64,000 nt of DNA from Arabidopsis thaliana (GCF_000001735.4 NC_003075.7:17919001-17983000); one strand, 5' to 3'; shown: positions 33,875 to 47,846, counted from the stretch's first letter. The notes: a model not told the origin generated them from the letters alone. A program made the numbers and translations.

Positions 33875-36302
33875 AAGAGAGGAGCATTGTTTGGATGTTT
33901 GATTAATGATGATGATATGACTACAACAACAACAACAACAAAAAAAAAAGTATGTGTGTATACGTGGACGATTATTATTAGGTTGTTGACTTCAGCTGTT
34001 TCCGTTTAGTTATTAAAGAGCTCCGTGATGTCATCCAATTTCTTTATTATATACTATACACACTTTCTTATTTATTTATCTAAACTCATTTGCTGTACAA
34101 TTTTTTAAGAAAACTCCCATTACCTAGTTTTTATCTTGTTAAAAGACTTATCCCAACGTAATTTCAAAATTAGGATTGTGGTTAATGGATGCACATATCT
34201 CACAAAGATTTGAAATACGATTTTTATGAAGCATTATTTCAAGTAAATTCATTTGATTTGTTTTACTTATTAAGAGATTCCTTACTACTCCGGACTAATT
34301 CGATAAAAGGAACATCCATATATGTATAATACATATTTCTGGATCTTTAATAATGAGACTAAGATTAAAAAATTATTATTTATAGATCTTTGGTATTAAT
34401 ATTTAATAATGAAACTAAGATTCTGACAGGTTGCTGATGTCATATGGAGAAAGATTCGGACAGATCCATCATTGATCTCATCAACTCACACCCTTAATTA
34501 TGCAAAAATAATAGTTTGAGAGACCACTGCTTTTGTGCAAGGCACGTAAACGAGATTGTCAATAAAAAGGAAGATTGGATATACAATTAGTAACCTCTAA
34601 AATCAACTATTGATCCTTTTCTATACTCGCATGCTCTTAAGTCTTATACACTCTCCTCAGATTAACATCCCATTTAGATCAAGTCTCTATAAATGGTAAA
34701 TATCACATTTAGATTCACTTTATAAAGCAAAAGCATTAACGAATCCCTCTTCTTAATTATGGAAACATATAGTATACTGCAAGTAGCTAGCTAGGTAGGC
34801 AGTAGCCACCTCTTATATAAGAATCTTTAGTTTATTATTATATATCTGCCTTTTATATATTGAACTAAAAAAGCTAACACGTACGGTAATCATCTGCGTA
34901 CTAATTTATGGTAAATTATAAATTTATCGAAAAAAAAAAAAGAATGTTTAGTTACAAACTGTTTTCGACCCAAAGGAATCAAGTATATTTAAAAAAAGAG
35001 AAGAAAGAACTAATCAAGTAAATTATGTGAAGTTTTTGGAATCGAAAATAAAGAAGTGTGGGTCATGTCCCTACAAAAGCAACATTTTGCTACTAATCTT
35101 CTAACATTAATTAGAATAACACGTATGATGAGTAAGGTTGATAATGATGCTGCTGAACCATTATTTCTGAGGATGCGGAGAATCGATGAGAAGCTTGGCA
35201 TTTGAGGGGCTTTGGCTTCCAGTAACTCTCAAGAGTCATCACACTAGTTATTTTGACTTTGATAACGCACACTAATAAGTGACCTCTCTCTCTCTCTCTT
35301 CTTTTCTTATCTACAGTACTTTTTTTTGGTTTACCATCTGCCTTTCTGTCATTGGCTTCTTCAGAAACAATTTCTAAATTTGCAATAAAGAGTGTTTGAA
35401 ACTTGAGAAGTGAAGTAAAATAACGACTAAGGAGGGGATGCATGCTTATACCATTATGACATGTTCCTTTTGGAATCTTTCATGGAATCACCCTTGATTA
35501 GTGATTATATATGTATTTTTTTTAAAGTATTATCGTGAAGCCCTAGCTTTCGTTGCCTTTATAACCTATAGTAGGAAATAAAAAATGAATATATAGTAAG
35601 TACATCGACTCGAGTGCTTCTGATACAATCAATATAAACCACCCAACCCTCGGAGATTCAGAACTTTGGATTTTTGATTATATAAAATTTGAATAGTTAA
35701 TTAGTATTTATGGTGGGACCTTTTAAAAAGATTCTGCACGCTCACAACCAAAGATTCCCTCCATCTTCTTCTTCTTCTCTGGATCCAGTTGTTGATGATT
35801 CTTCAAGAAAACAAACAAGGATCATCCTCTCTTACTTGCTTCATCTCTCTCTCTCTCTACACATTACATATTCTCTCTGTCTTTTACATTTTTTTGTGTG
35901 TATATATTGTTCTTGTTATCTTTGATATATAATATTTGTAACTGGCCGATATATGTAATGGATTAGATAGATTCAGATGAGGTCGGCTCCAAATCCATCC
36001 ATCAAACATTTATAAAAAAAACAAGCTATGGGGTTTGACCTTGTGGGCAATTGGGTTTTTATTTTAGCTGCTGACTTATCCCATTTTGGCAGCTCTTCTG
36101 TTTGACATAATATAATAAAAAGGGAGGGAGTCGTTGGCGTTTGATATTGAACAACCAAGGAAGGAGAGCCTATCAAACCACATGCTTGCATCATCTCTTT
36201 TAGCCAACTCTGCCTCATAATTACTTTCTATAGGAGGCCAAGCTTTCCTTCTTCTTTCTCTATTTGTCTGATCAGTTTGGTTCATCAAATCCCTTTTCTC
36301 CC
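33875..36302. other. Long AT-rich spacer and NLP3 upstream region
   Basis: About 2.4 kb, strongly AT-rich at 34020-35000, with (CAA)n near 33922-33942 and a (CT)n stretch near 35285-35300. 35379-35476 is copy 2 of the short duplicated block. 35720-36302 is CT/TTC-rich and probably includes the NLP3 leader. The plus-strand frame at 35710-35925 looks like leader sequence rather than a gene. No tRNA or other gene was found. Confidence 0.55.
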
Positions 36303-38828
36303 ATGGAAGAAAGCAACAACTCGGCCGTTGTGGATTTTCCTGACAACTTTATGGACCAGCTCTTGTGGGAGGAGTGCTGGGAAGAAGAGGCAACGCAGCA
36401 TGACCAGGCATTATCATCACCATCAGGGCTGAAGGAGAGGGTGGCTTGCGCCATGGGGCACCTGCAAGAGGTGATGGGAGAGAGGGAGTTGCTGATCCAG
36501 CTGTGGGTGCCTGTTGAGACAAGGAGCGGCCGAGTGCTGAGCACGGAGGAGCAGCCTTACTCTATCAACACCTTCTCCCAGAGCCAGAGCCTGGCCCTCT
36601 ACCGAGACGCCTCAGCTGGCTACAGCTTCGCAGCAGAAGTTGGGTCGGAGCAGCTGGTGGGGCTGCCTGGGCGTGTGTTCCTGAGGAGAATGCCTGAGTG
36701 GACCCCAGACGTTCGGTTTTTCAGGAAGGAGGAGTACCCTCGCATTGGATACGCCCGCAGGTACCAGGTTCGAGCCACCCTCGCCCTCCCACTCTTCCAA
36801 GGAACGTCCGGGAACTGCGTGGCCGTGATGGAGATGGTCACCACTCACCGCAACTTGGAGTATGCCTCCCAACTCAGCACCATCTGCCATGCCCTTGAGG
36901 TCATTTTTGAATCTTAACCTAACTCTTACTCTTGGTTGATGATTAATAACGTAAATAAGATTACATTGATGAAAAGAAAAAAAAAAAGATTACATTGATG
37001 AATAAAGTCAGCCTGATTGAGTCTTTATAATTCCCATGTAAGAAATGGTAAAAATATACTTACCTGGCAATATTCTTGTCACTGCACTGTTGGAACACTG
37101 CTCAGCATTGACTAGTTCCCATGTCTTTGCATTATTATTATTAGTTATTTGGTTGACGTAAGCAACCTTTGAAGAGCTTCAATGGTTAACATCCGTTACT
37201 TTATATAAACACTAAATATATTACTCACAATCGGAATTTCTCTCTCGCAGGCCTTTGATCTCAGGACTTCACAAACCTCCATCGTTCCAGCCTCTCTCAA
37301 GGTCACCTCTTCTTCTTCTTCTTCTTCAAGAACAGAGGTGGCCTCTATTCTCCAAGGCATCTGCAGTTCACACGGACTCCCTCTAGCCGTCACGTGGGGT
37401 CACCAAGACTCCTCATCCTGCCTTTCGGCTCTAATATCGGCCTCTTACGCCGCTGACCACGGCAGCCGCTGCTTCCTGGCCGCCTGCTCAGAGCACCATC
37501 TACTCGGGGGCGAAGGAATCGCTGGAAGAGCTTTTGCTACCAAGAAACAGTGTTTCGCAACAGATGTTGCCATCTTCAGCAAGTGGAGCTACCCTCTCTC
37601 CCACTACGCCAAGATGTTCGACCTCCACGCTGCTCTTGCCGTCCCTATCCTGACAAGAGGCAACCGCACCGTCCAATTTGTTCTCGAGCTCTTCTTCCCG
37701 AGAGACTGTCTTGACATCCAAACTCATAGTCTGACCCTCGCCTCCCAACTCAAGCTACGCTTCCAGAGCTCACCACATCTGATGGTAGACGACAACCAAA
37801 TTGCAGAGGAAGTGAGAGACGCAGCCACACCACCCCTGACACAAGAGGATCCCAAGGGCAAACAAGTGTCGTTTTCCTTTTCTTCTGCTTCCTCTCTCGA
37901 GAACCGAAAACGCAAGACAAAGGCTGAAAAGGATATCACTTTGGACACTCTCCGACAACACTTTGCTGGCAGCCTAAAGGACGCCGCTAAAAACATTGGT
38001 GGTGCGTCAGAGTTTTTATAAAATTTGAATTGATATTTACATATTATGATGATGATGATGATCATGATGGCATTACATATTGCAGTATGTCCGACGACCT
38101 TGAAGAGGATATGCAGACAAAACGGAATCTCAAGGTGGCCATCGAGGAAGATCAAGAAAGTTGGACATTCTCTTCGAAAACTGCAGGTGGTGATGGACTC
38201 TGTTGAAGGAGTTCAAGGCTCTCTCCATCTCGCCTCCTTCTACTCAAGTTTCCCTCAACTACAATCTTCTTCTTCTTCTTCTTTTCCTTTCATTAACCCA
38301 ACCCAAACTGTCCATGTGCCTCCAAAGTCACCACCTTCGTCATCTGGCAGCCAGAGCTCGTCAGGTTCAAGCACTTGTTGCTCCTCCGAAGAGCAACAAC
38401 TTGGTGGCTTCCAAAAACCAGCTCTCAGTCATCCACAACTGCTTACTCTAAGCAGCATGCACGAGGACCAAAGGCCTGTTCGTGTGACCTCATCCCTACC
38501 CCCACTGCCATCCGCAACTACTCCAAGGAAAGCAAAGGACGGGATGAAAGTGAAGGCTATGTTTGGAGATTCGATGCTGAGAATGAGCCTGCTTCCACAC
38601 TCTCGTCTCACAGACCTCAGAAGAGAGATCGCAAAGCGGTTTGGGATGGATGATGTTTTGAGAAGTAACTTCAGTCTCAAGTATCTAGACGATGATCAAG
38701 AATGGGTTCTCTTGACGTGCGATGCTGATCTTGAGGAGTGCATACAAGTCTACAAGTCCTCCTCTCTTAAAGAAACTATCAGAATATTGGTTCACCATCC
38801 TCTTTCTCGTCCTTCCTTTGGTTCTTAA
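36303..38828 (+). CDS. NLP3: NIN-like RWP-RK transcription factor (NLP3-like)
   Basis: Three exons: 36303-36899, 37251-38001, 38086-38828; 696 residues. NIN-like proteins bind nitrate-responsive cis-elements and switch on nitrate-assimilation genes. Residues about 45-400 form the N-terminal nitrate-response (GAF-like) region: LKERVACAMGHLQEVMGERE, YRDASAGYSFAAEVG, GLPGRVFLRRMPEWTPDVRF, HHLLGGEGIAGRAFATKKQCF, LSHYAKMFDLHAALAVPI. The RWP-RK DNA-binding domain spans about 427-480: ITLDTLRQHFAGSLKDAAKN, then GVCPTTLKRICRQNGISRWP, SRKIKKVGHS. The splice junction falls inside it at IG/V. A Ser-rich linker follows, then a PB1 domain from about 603 to the end with the acidic YLDDDQEWVLLTCDADLEEC motif for dimerisation. 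Serine runs are encoded by TCT/TTC tracts at 37310-37330 and 38268-38285. Position matches At4g38340. Confidence 0.93.
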
Positions 38829-39323
38829 CTATATCCTAAAACCTTTTGGCTAATTCCACCATCGTCACCACATCTATTTATTTTGGCTTGGTTTGTATAT
38901 CTTTTTAACATATGCAACATACTTGTTTGATCTAAATGTATTCGTTAGTTGTTGACTTCTTGTGATCCCATCTTTTCCCCCTTCAAAAACTATATAAGAT
39001 ACTAGCTTTCATTGAGGCTATTATGATTTTGTAAGAAACATTATCTATAATAATCTACAGTTGCATTGCATCTTCAGTTTCTTTTCTGTTTTTGTTCTTT
39101 AGCTATAAACTCTTTAATTTTTCATGTTTTTCCTAAACCTTTTTTACTCGAGTTAAGAAAGTGTACCAACATGCCATACTTTGGGCCATGGGCCTATCAC
39201 TTAACTTTCATACAAAGGACATCCAGTGATCACTATTTGAGTTTTTGACATTGTGTGATACATTTGAAGGAAAGGAGTAATGTTTAAGGTTGAGTTAACA
39301 TGTAAGAGAGTCTGTGGAGTTAC
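38829..39323. other. Convergent 3' intergenic region (NLP3 / NPC1)
   Basis: 495 bp between converging stops, AT-rich, with both 3' UTRs. No gene or repeat is seen. Confidence 0.6.
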
Positions 39324-42300
39324 TCAGTTCAGTAGGGAAGAGGAAGCTTCGTCTGTCTGCTGCTGCTCGATGTCCAAGTTCAGCTGCGGCGGGCCAGCTA
39401 AACTCAGTATGACCTGAAATTCACAACAAGTGCCTAATCAATCACCCATCTTACTGTCATATAAGTAGATGCTAGCAGATAAATCCAGCTTAACTTACAG
39501 GTAAGAAAACGAGCCCATGCAAGAAGCCGATTATAACCAAAGCCAAGTACATTTGGAAGTAATACACCTGTATGCACCAATACATATCCATTTGAATCAA
39601 CTCAAACAAGAGGACCAAGAACTGCTCAAGGCATCGGATTTGGGTATCCTTACCACAAATATCTCAGATCTTGCAAAGCAAAGCACGATCACTCCAACAA
39701 GTTTTGTGAGTGTGATCCCACTGTCCCCAACAACATATTTTCATTATCAAGTCCCACAAATATGACCACTAAACCAGTTAGACAAACGCCTTTGCATACC
39801 AAAAAAAAAAAAATTGCTATGGAGAAAATAAAAGTGTAGCAACTAGCAAGTGATCGCAAGTTTCATCACCTGAAAACTGAAGCTCCCATGGTTTCCAGTG
39901 CCTCCCTCGCTCTATGTTCTCTGTCCCCACTACTCATCTGCATTTGAAGCAGTGCAGGAAATAAACATATTATTTTTCAGAACAGATCCATGCAAGGTCG
40001 AAAGGAAACATGGCTTGTTCTGCATCCTTATATCCACTTAACCAATAAGTAGTTGACAATTGTGAGGAAGGCTGTTCTGCTACTACATGGCTACAGATTG
40101 TAGTGCCAATATATGCAGTATAGTGTTCGGGGTAAGGTTGCAAAGGGGCATGGCTTGTTCTTACCAGGAAAGCATGTGATATGTGCACGCAGAATTCTAC
40201 AGCAATCCCGATTGACATTATCAAATTCACAACAGAAACTGCATTGAGTTGGATGCCTAGAATCACCATCATACCCTGCTCAAACACATCAAGGATGATT
40301 ATCCTTTACTACAACTTATAACATCCATAACGGCATGAACCAAAATGCAAATCGGTACAATATTCTATGGATCATTTTCAATATAACATAGTACCATGAG
40401 ATCCACGAGTATCATCACTAACACAAGGACAATGATGGCTGAACTCCAGGCACTGAAATTGGCAAGTTAGTAAAAGAAACCAACATCAAGACATCTCCAA
40501 ATTCTAAAATTTTGCTTAATCTATAGAGAGATAACTGACCTGGAAGTGATTAACCAGCAAACAATAAATATAGCACCTGCCAAAGCAATATAAGAATGTA
40601 AAGAGTTGTCTTTTGGTAAAATCTCTAGCAAAAACTCAAAATTTGATAGATGGGAAGCAAACCGATTGCTATAGCAAGGTTTGTCAAAGCTACTGTCCAG
40701 ATATTCAGATATTGCTCAAAGAAAATGTAGAAGACAGAATATGGAAAGATGTCAATCTGCATAACAAAAAACACAAGGGTTATTATATAGGAGGCTGAGC
40801 AGAAAAAAAAGACATATGGCGGACCATCCTCCTTCTAGCAAAGCCAGCTAATCTATACTTCTATAAATAAAGAATTCATCACCAGGTTCAAACCTTCAAG
40901 GAATTGGATATTCTTGAACTGAACTCCCGAGCAGCTCGCAGTGCATTAACATAGTCACCCTAAGGAAATTTTCTCACTTGGTGAGTTTTTCTTTTTAATA
41001 ATTCGCTTGCCAGAAACAATAATGTCATACTTGTGTGTTAAGTGGAGTGTGGTATGTACGGAACTCCGATGCCTGTATAACACCACTCTCATACCCTGAA
41101 AGAAAAAAACAAGCGTCCAAGAAGATGTTCAGACCAAAAGTAAATTAAAGAAATGAGGTAGTGCAAATAGATTTTCTTATTAAGGAAATTCTAGAGTACC
41201 TTTTAAATCCACGCTATTCGTATAAGCCCCGTGACCACCCTTTGCACAGTCAGCCGATGGCAAAGCATTTAGAAACCAGGGTAGTTTCTCCCTGAATTGA
41301 GCTGTAGATGGACGATCCTGAACCAAATCTGAGTGTCGAAAGCACTGCAATGGTTTACAGACTTAGATCTATTCTAAATATTGTTGAGAAAGAAAGAGAG
41401 AGACACTTACTGTGGTACAGTCTTTACAGATCCCATCTAAACTGCATATATCTTCCTCAGCCGTGCAGCAAGGTGGCTGTAACTTGACAATTTAAGTTAG
41501 AAACTGAAACACTAGTTTGCATTTTGAACAGCTGGTTTTTGATTAAAGGCAATAAAGTAGCTTATGAACCATTATAATATCTTTTGGGATGAAGAGAGAA
41601 ACTATATCAGTTAAAGCGAAATAGAAACAGAAAACTCAAAGTAGTTTCCACAATAATCTCTATAAGATAAGACTGACCTGGTCATCTGGAGGACAATAAC
41701 TGCCATTAGTGAACTTCCGACAACAGCCAAAAGCCTCTGGTGATAGCCATACAAGAAAGTCATCGAGCCAAGAAGCAGCTGGTTTGGCAATGTAACTTGT
41801 ATCTGAAGCCTGTGACGCTCTTGATATCTGGTGGAAGGTGGGGAAAACAAAGAATTTTAAGGACAAAACCCTTCTGGGTGGATCTTTACCGAAGATGCAT
41901 TAAACTTATAAGAATTCATATGATGATTTTAGTAGGATAAATCACACCAATTACTGATTAAAATGAAAATCGTTTCAAACAGGAGCAATCTCCGCTATAC
42001 ATTCATTATTATTACCTCATTTAAAAGGGAATTCGAATTGCATTGGCTGATAGAGCACAACTGATTTGTATGCCTTGATTCCGAGCTGCCAAAATAATCC
42101 ATTTCAGTGCAGGAAAACTGCTAGATAATAAATTGTACCAGAGAGAGTGCTTTTCTGTGTGTGTATCAGATAGAGAACCTATAATTGTAATTCTTGACAA
42201 CAAAATACAAAGGCGGCCCCACTCTGAGGTACTCTGAGAGACTGTCAAAATAGTCCTGTCAAATAAAATTCCAATCGTGATCGAGGGAAATGAGCAAGAG

Positions 42301-45300
42301 ATGAACACAAGGAGAACAACATAAAGGAGAAGTCAAAAATGGAATACACTAAACTTGAAGGTAGGAGTCTCGAGGAAGAACAATTTTCTGCTCCAAGCCA
42401 GTTTCAAGCCTTGGGCTGATGGCCTTAATGAATAAAAACACAGGAATTTAAGCAGACAAATAAAAATACCAACTCGTAATTACAAAAACAATTGATATAG
42501 TTCTTCCACATTCTGAACTTTTTTTGATGATATAGTTATATTGTAGTGCTAAAGAAGTGTTAAAGCGGAAAAACAAATAGTATATAACTTTATATACAGT
42601 GAAAAGAAAATAATGAGCAAAACGAAGTCAGAACTTACAATGCTTGCCAGTGCAAAAGCGAAGAATACAGCGACAACAACCATTTTTACACCCCAAAGTC
42701 CAAGAACGGGTGCATGAACCTCCTGTGGAACACCAAGACTAAAAATCAACAAGATTGCGGACTGTAATTACATGTTTGTGTGTCTGTGACTGTATTGCAC
42801 ATATCATATGTGTATTAATAAGAAAGAGAGGTTGTCCCAGTTTTGAGAAAATCATAACACCTTCATGTATCTCTCAAGAAACCCAGGTTCCCTTCCACCT
42901 ATAAACGCACAAAACCCTGCCTAAGTAGCTGAAGGAAATGATACAGTTAAAAAGACGCTAATTCTAAACATTTCCTGTAGTCAGTAGTAACCTTCAACAG
43001 ATTCTCGAGATGATGAAGGAACTTTTATGCAAGGGAAACAATCAATCCTATTATCCGCAGATCTTTTGCAGTCAAAAACTATTAGCGCAACAAAAGCGGT
43101 GATTTGCAGAAAGAAGTCCAGCATAATAGCCAATGCTGCACAAGTTAAAAAACAGTGTCATAGACTCGCAACTAATGTACACAGAGAGCACTAAATATTT
43201 ACAAACCTGCAAACATGGAGAAGATACGACATGCTGGCATTGGAACAAAAGCTCCAACAGCAAAAGCCAAGACCTCGGATAAACTTGCCAATGTTATGGA
43301 TGGACCTACTTCAACAAGTGCAGAGCTAATTCGTTGCTCTAAAGAAACCTCACGAGGTTGTCTCTTTACAGCATGAACCAGTATGCACATATTATCTACT
43401 CCCACCTGTTCGCGTATGGAAAAACCATTAGTATATCCATCAACATATATACCAAATTTCCACTGTTCCTACTACGGAGACTGAAAACGAACTTACAGCC
43501 AGGACTAGGAAAGGAATGACTTCCATTATGATCAATGTGGATTTAACTCCAAGGGCACTGAAAACTCCAACAGATCCAAGTACAGAAAGCAAGACAAGCA
43601 CAACCCCCGAAAGACCGAGCAAAACCTAGAAGTCATGATATTGATAAGTATATTGCGTAATATAATTGAACATCCACAATACTTTCGTATTCCCAGTCCT
43701 AGATAGTTGAACGTGAATATTTAGCTTCAAAAATTATATACACTCATGGTAGACGGATTAGGGGAAAAAAAAGGAGTATCACCCTGACAAAGTTATAGGC
43801 ATTATAATCATTTCAGTTGGGAACAGCGAGCATAAGTAATTCCTAGCATATCATAAGATTCCCATTATTCAATACTTTGCTTCTCCAAACTCTAAAAGAA
43901 TACTCACGTGATTGAATACAACTGAAATGCCTATAAAGGAACAATGAAGTTGAGAGGAAGATCAAGGCGCACATACCTTTGATGAAATGTAAAAGGTATA
44001 GAACTGCGGAGCATCTCCAAGTGTGACCGAAATGTAAACAAACATAACCAAATAGCTTGCCTGGTTAAGGGAAACAAAAACAGATCACTGGCATGAAAAT
44101 CTTCGCAGGACATATTACCAAAGAAATCTGGGTAGGAATGGAAAGAGATAGCTCTCAAAGATATATCTTATCGTACAGCTATTGTTATAACATCAGCAGT
44201 ACTTTCTCTTTTCAGCTCTTCCTCTATTGAGCTTTCGGATGAAAATGACAGACTCAAATTCTTGGATCGCACCATAGGTAGCAGCTCCTCCTGGAAAGTC
44301 CAAGTAAATGCTAATTAAGAACCGTATCCCTTTTTGAGAAATTGGAAATATAAACTTAAGCTCTGGAGAAAAGAAAATGACAATTTTGAAACAGGGAAAA
44401 CCTTTGCTAATTGAATGAACGATTTTTCCCATGCTACTGCCCTTGCGTTTTCGTTGCTTGAATCACCAATGACGTTGTTGACTGGATATGTTACAACAAA
44501 CGCAGTAGCCTGAAATAACGTTCGTTTTACGTCAGAATAACAATCAAAGGGTACTGAGCAGCCAAGTTCTGAAACCATTACCTCTGAGTAATTATTCCCC
44601 GAGAATCCTCCCAACACTGCACTAGGATCAACAGGCGCCTGAAAAGCGCTCAAACACGTCTCTGATGAAGTGTAATGCTGGAGGGTGAAGAGAGAGGGTA
44701 TCAGTAAACAGTATTCAATCACTAATCAAGAGGGCATACATTCAACAATGTAATTACGAAGTGAATGACCCAAATCCCCATCGTTGATGAAAAATTAGCT
44801 ATGTGTAAGATACTGAACAAAAAATAAACCTGGAAACAGTACTCAGCATGCTCAACTCCTCCATAATCATCAAAAGTTCCAGAGTCCATCTTGAAATACT
44901 GAAAATGTTATCCAAAAAGAGATGTCAGTAGAGAAGCGATTCCATGTGCAAGATGAATTTTTATGTTCAAGAATTTGAGATAACACATGGAAGTACTCTG
45001 TGTATCTAAACCAGGAGGAGTTACACAACATATTAAAACCATTGAAAATTTCACGAGATCAGAAATTATCAACCTGCAGAATACTCTGAGTGGCGCAATC
45101 CTCTCCCAAAGGCTTCAAACATATGTCGGGCAAAGAGACCTCTGAACCTGAATAATTTCCACGAATTTGATCAACCTGTCATATTTGGTGGAAACAAAAT
45201 CAATAGAAACAGAAGAAATAAACGGATGATACTGGAATAACCTGATGTATTAGATCAGTAGTTATTGATTAGAAGCATTTTTTTAGAATACCTTCTGTTG

Positions 45301-47846
45301 TATGTCAAAAAGCAAAAGAATATTTTCATCTGTTACAATACTAGGCGCCCTGCCACTTTTGGGATCAGGAACAGTGGCCAAGATAAGCTGCCACAGAAGG
45401 AAATCGTGAACAAAGATTATATATACGGTTAATAATAAACTGGAATATAGACAGACGAAGCAAAACATAGAAACTACCTGCTCGATTCTGTAGAATGGCG
45501 AAAGGTGGGTATCAAAGAACTTTTTCTCTTCTGCTGCTTTGCTTTCAGGACCAACCCACAACTACAACATGTAGAAATTCACATGAACAATCATACCAGT
45601 ATTTGCAGTTGCTTTTCTGCTGAATGATTTGTACAATTATGGTCCTGGCAAAGTTAATACATACCTTTTCTGGTCGTGTTTCCACCTTGAAATTATAGAG
45701 ACCTGAACAGAGTGCAAGAACAATAGCTACTGACATGAAGAGAACAAGAGATGGATTTCTAGCAATCCATGACCCATATGATCTGAGGCAAACAATTGGA
45801 AACAATTACGAATTTCATCTCATCTAATTGTAGAGATAACTTGCGAGTAAGATACAGACAACGAAACAAAATCCTGGAGATTCACCTGTAAAATTTTGCC
45901 ATATATCTCTGAACAGGAGAGAGTTGAGCATGTCTTTGCACCTAAGAATTAGAAGTCAATTGATCAATTAGTTCTTTCCTCCAAACAGATTAAATCTTCA
46001 AGGATAGTCCAGCATTTATGTGGGTATATAAATGTATTTTATGTTATATATACATACACATAAGAACTACAATTTCTAGCCAATACATTGATATACCTTG
46101 ACACCAAGTATGTTTTCCTTCATTTCACTATTAATTCCATCTTCTTCCACAGGATGCAATAGTGGCTTTGAGCTATCAAGAGGCTGTGTCGTATTTCTTC
46201 TTCGATTTAAACCAGCCCATCCGAAGAAGCAAGACACCAGCAAGACGTATACAAGTGCCATTGATAACTCAATGCATCTAACCTGAAAATACAAATCAAT
46301 ATAATCAAATCCAAGATCATACCAACTCAATAATGTTTTCAAGCAACAATGGGATAATTCATAACTCACACCTTAAGAGGACCGATTCTAATTGAGCAAG
46401 AATCTTCATCATGGGGCGGCAGGGGTTCGGGACTTGAGCAAGCTGGTGAGGAAGGGCAATCACCACAAGAGCATCCAAGGGATGTGTCACCACATGAATA
46501 AACAGATACATTCATTGGTACCATCGCAGATGACTCAGGGATGCTTGATTTGAAGTTGATCGCATATGGTGAACCAGGAAAGCCAGATGGTGCTTTCTGA
46601 CCAATAAACGTAAACCATTCTGGAAAAGCAGAAGTAAAGATGAAACATGGAACTTTTGAAACAAGATAAAGCGTGTATGGAACGCCTTAGAACAAAACTG
46701 CAGAGCACCTCTGAAGTTTTTAGCACCACCGCCAACAAAGTTAATTGCACGTGTGTTCATTGTTCCAAATTTCACCTCTTTACAGGACTCGTAAAGGCCT
46801 TCTCCAAACGTATCAGTTATGTGATAGTCTATACCATCCACTGTCAAATTTCCACTCACCTAGAATAAATCCCAACTAGCTAGTGTTGTTAACCATATAA
46901 ATGGGTGTCAAGTAACCAACAAAAGCTGAAAAAAATGGAAGCTAACCTCAGCAACAGAAGTGACGTTGATGAAAAGAGACTGATTTGGAGAACAGGAGAG
47001 CTCGCAGAACAAATTTAAGAAGTTCCGTAAGCATGCAGGACAACCCACAAGAAAAGGGACAGCCTAAAAGAGATTGCATTGACAACGAATTAGTAAAAAT
47101 GGCCTGCTCTGATAATAGCAAAAACAAGAGAATAAGAAAAAGGTCATACCTGTTGAACTTGAGACCTCAAAGTGTCAAACTGAGTCTCTGTACAACAGAC
47201 ATTGCCACTTATGGTTGGGCAAAGGCTTTGGATTTTGGCAGAAAACAGTTCATCAGGCTGCAGAAAGGAATGTCAGATTGACTCAGACATGCAGAAGTAA
47301 TTGGAAAAGTAATGGTCTTACTCCATGATCTGAAAAGTTGTCTACCTGAATGGAAGGGGAGGCATAAGGACAGTTAAGGACTTTTCCATCGCTGCGGTGT
47401 CCGCAAATGTCATACATAGCGCAATACTCTTTTGAATGTCTATTATTACTGAGCAGCAGTACAGATTACCGAAAGAGAGATGAATAAGAGATTGAGAAAA
47501 AAGGAAGGCCATATGTCTCGGTCACTAAAATGCAAATTACCTTGGTTCTGAGTGGGTCAGGTTTGCGGTGAGTAAAAGTGAGAAAGTAAAGAGCTGCAAC
47601 ATGACAATCATTCCCAATTATACGATAATAGCATCGATAGAAGTCAGAGGCGGAAATCGTTCAATAAAAGCAAAGGCCTAATAAGAAGAAGCACACAAAG
47701 TATATGCAATTTGCATAACGAAAAAACCCAGAAAGAAAACATAACAAGTTTTTTTTTAAAAAGGAAAATTTGGCAAGAAACGCTAGGACAAGACAGAAAA
47801 TGAAGAGGATTGCCTGTAAGAGGAGAAGCTTGGTAGGAATCGCCAT
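39324..47846 (-). CDS. NPC1/Patched-type sterol transporter (At4g38350-like)
   Basis: Thirty-nine minus-strand exons, all phase-consistent: 47846-47814, 47593-47541, 47448-47346, 47257-47150, 47063-46947, 46859-46709, 46619-46372, 46282-46097, 45951-45896, 45782-45665, 45561-45478, 45387-45292, 45175-45074, 44898-44830, 44677-44582, 44509-44402, 44290-44177, 44060-43977, 43625-43497, 43405-43207, 43135-42992, 42898-42861, 42722-42639, 42423-42355, 42255-42179, 42085-42016, 41827-41678, 41476-41411, 41344-41200, 41095-41031, 40959-40894, 40756-40663, 40576-40540, 40452-40395, 40275-40165, 39937-39870, 39720-39654, 39567-39499, 39413-39324. The product has 1273 residues. It has a signal peptide ([20 protein letters not shown]), then a Cys-rich N-terminal sterol-binding domain ([20 protein letters not shown]). 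The sterol-sensing domain lies at about 612-780 ([56 protein letters not shown]). A second Cys-rich luminal loop and a final helix bundle ([12 protein letters not shown]) follow. The family moves sterols at vacuolar/endosomal membranes. The first intron has a GC donor. Confidence 0.95.
47594..47813 (-). other. GC-AG first intron of the NPC1-like gene
   Basis: Read on the minus strand, exon 1 ends TTACAG and the intron begins GCAATC; the acceptor is TGTTGCAG before CTCTTTAC. Using GC joins LLLLQ to LFTFSLLL, giving a continuous signal-peptide core and the correct frame for all following exons. The nearest GT (in TTCTGTCTTG) gives the wrong frame. Confidence 0.85.

Noticed and set aside
33922-33952. 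(CAA)n and A-tract
   Set aside because: A simple sequence repeat with no indication of function.
34020-35000. Possible origin-like or matrix-attachment AT-rich region
   Set aside because: AT richness alone is normal for plant spacers; there is no distinctive repeated motif to support a function.
35710-35925. 71-codon plus-strand open frame starting MVGPFKKILHAHNQ
   Set aside because: It lies in pyrimidine-rich leader-like DNA upstream of NLP3. There is no family resemblance and the second half is low-complexity hydrophobic translation of CT repeats.
36303-38828. Extra intron inside NLP3 exon 2 at CTCAAG|GTCACC..TTCAAG
   Set aside because: Removing the 48-base segment would stay in frame, but the intron would be below the usual plant minimum length; the segment reads as a normal Ser-rich stretch.
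46985-47281. Plus-strand 98-codon frame
   Set aside because: Antisense shadow of NPC1 exons 4 and 5; it does not persist across their splice sites.
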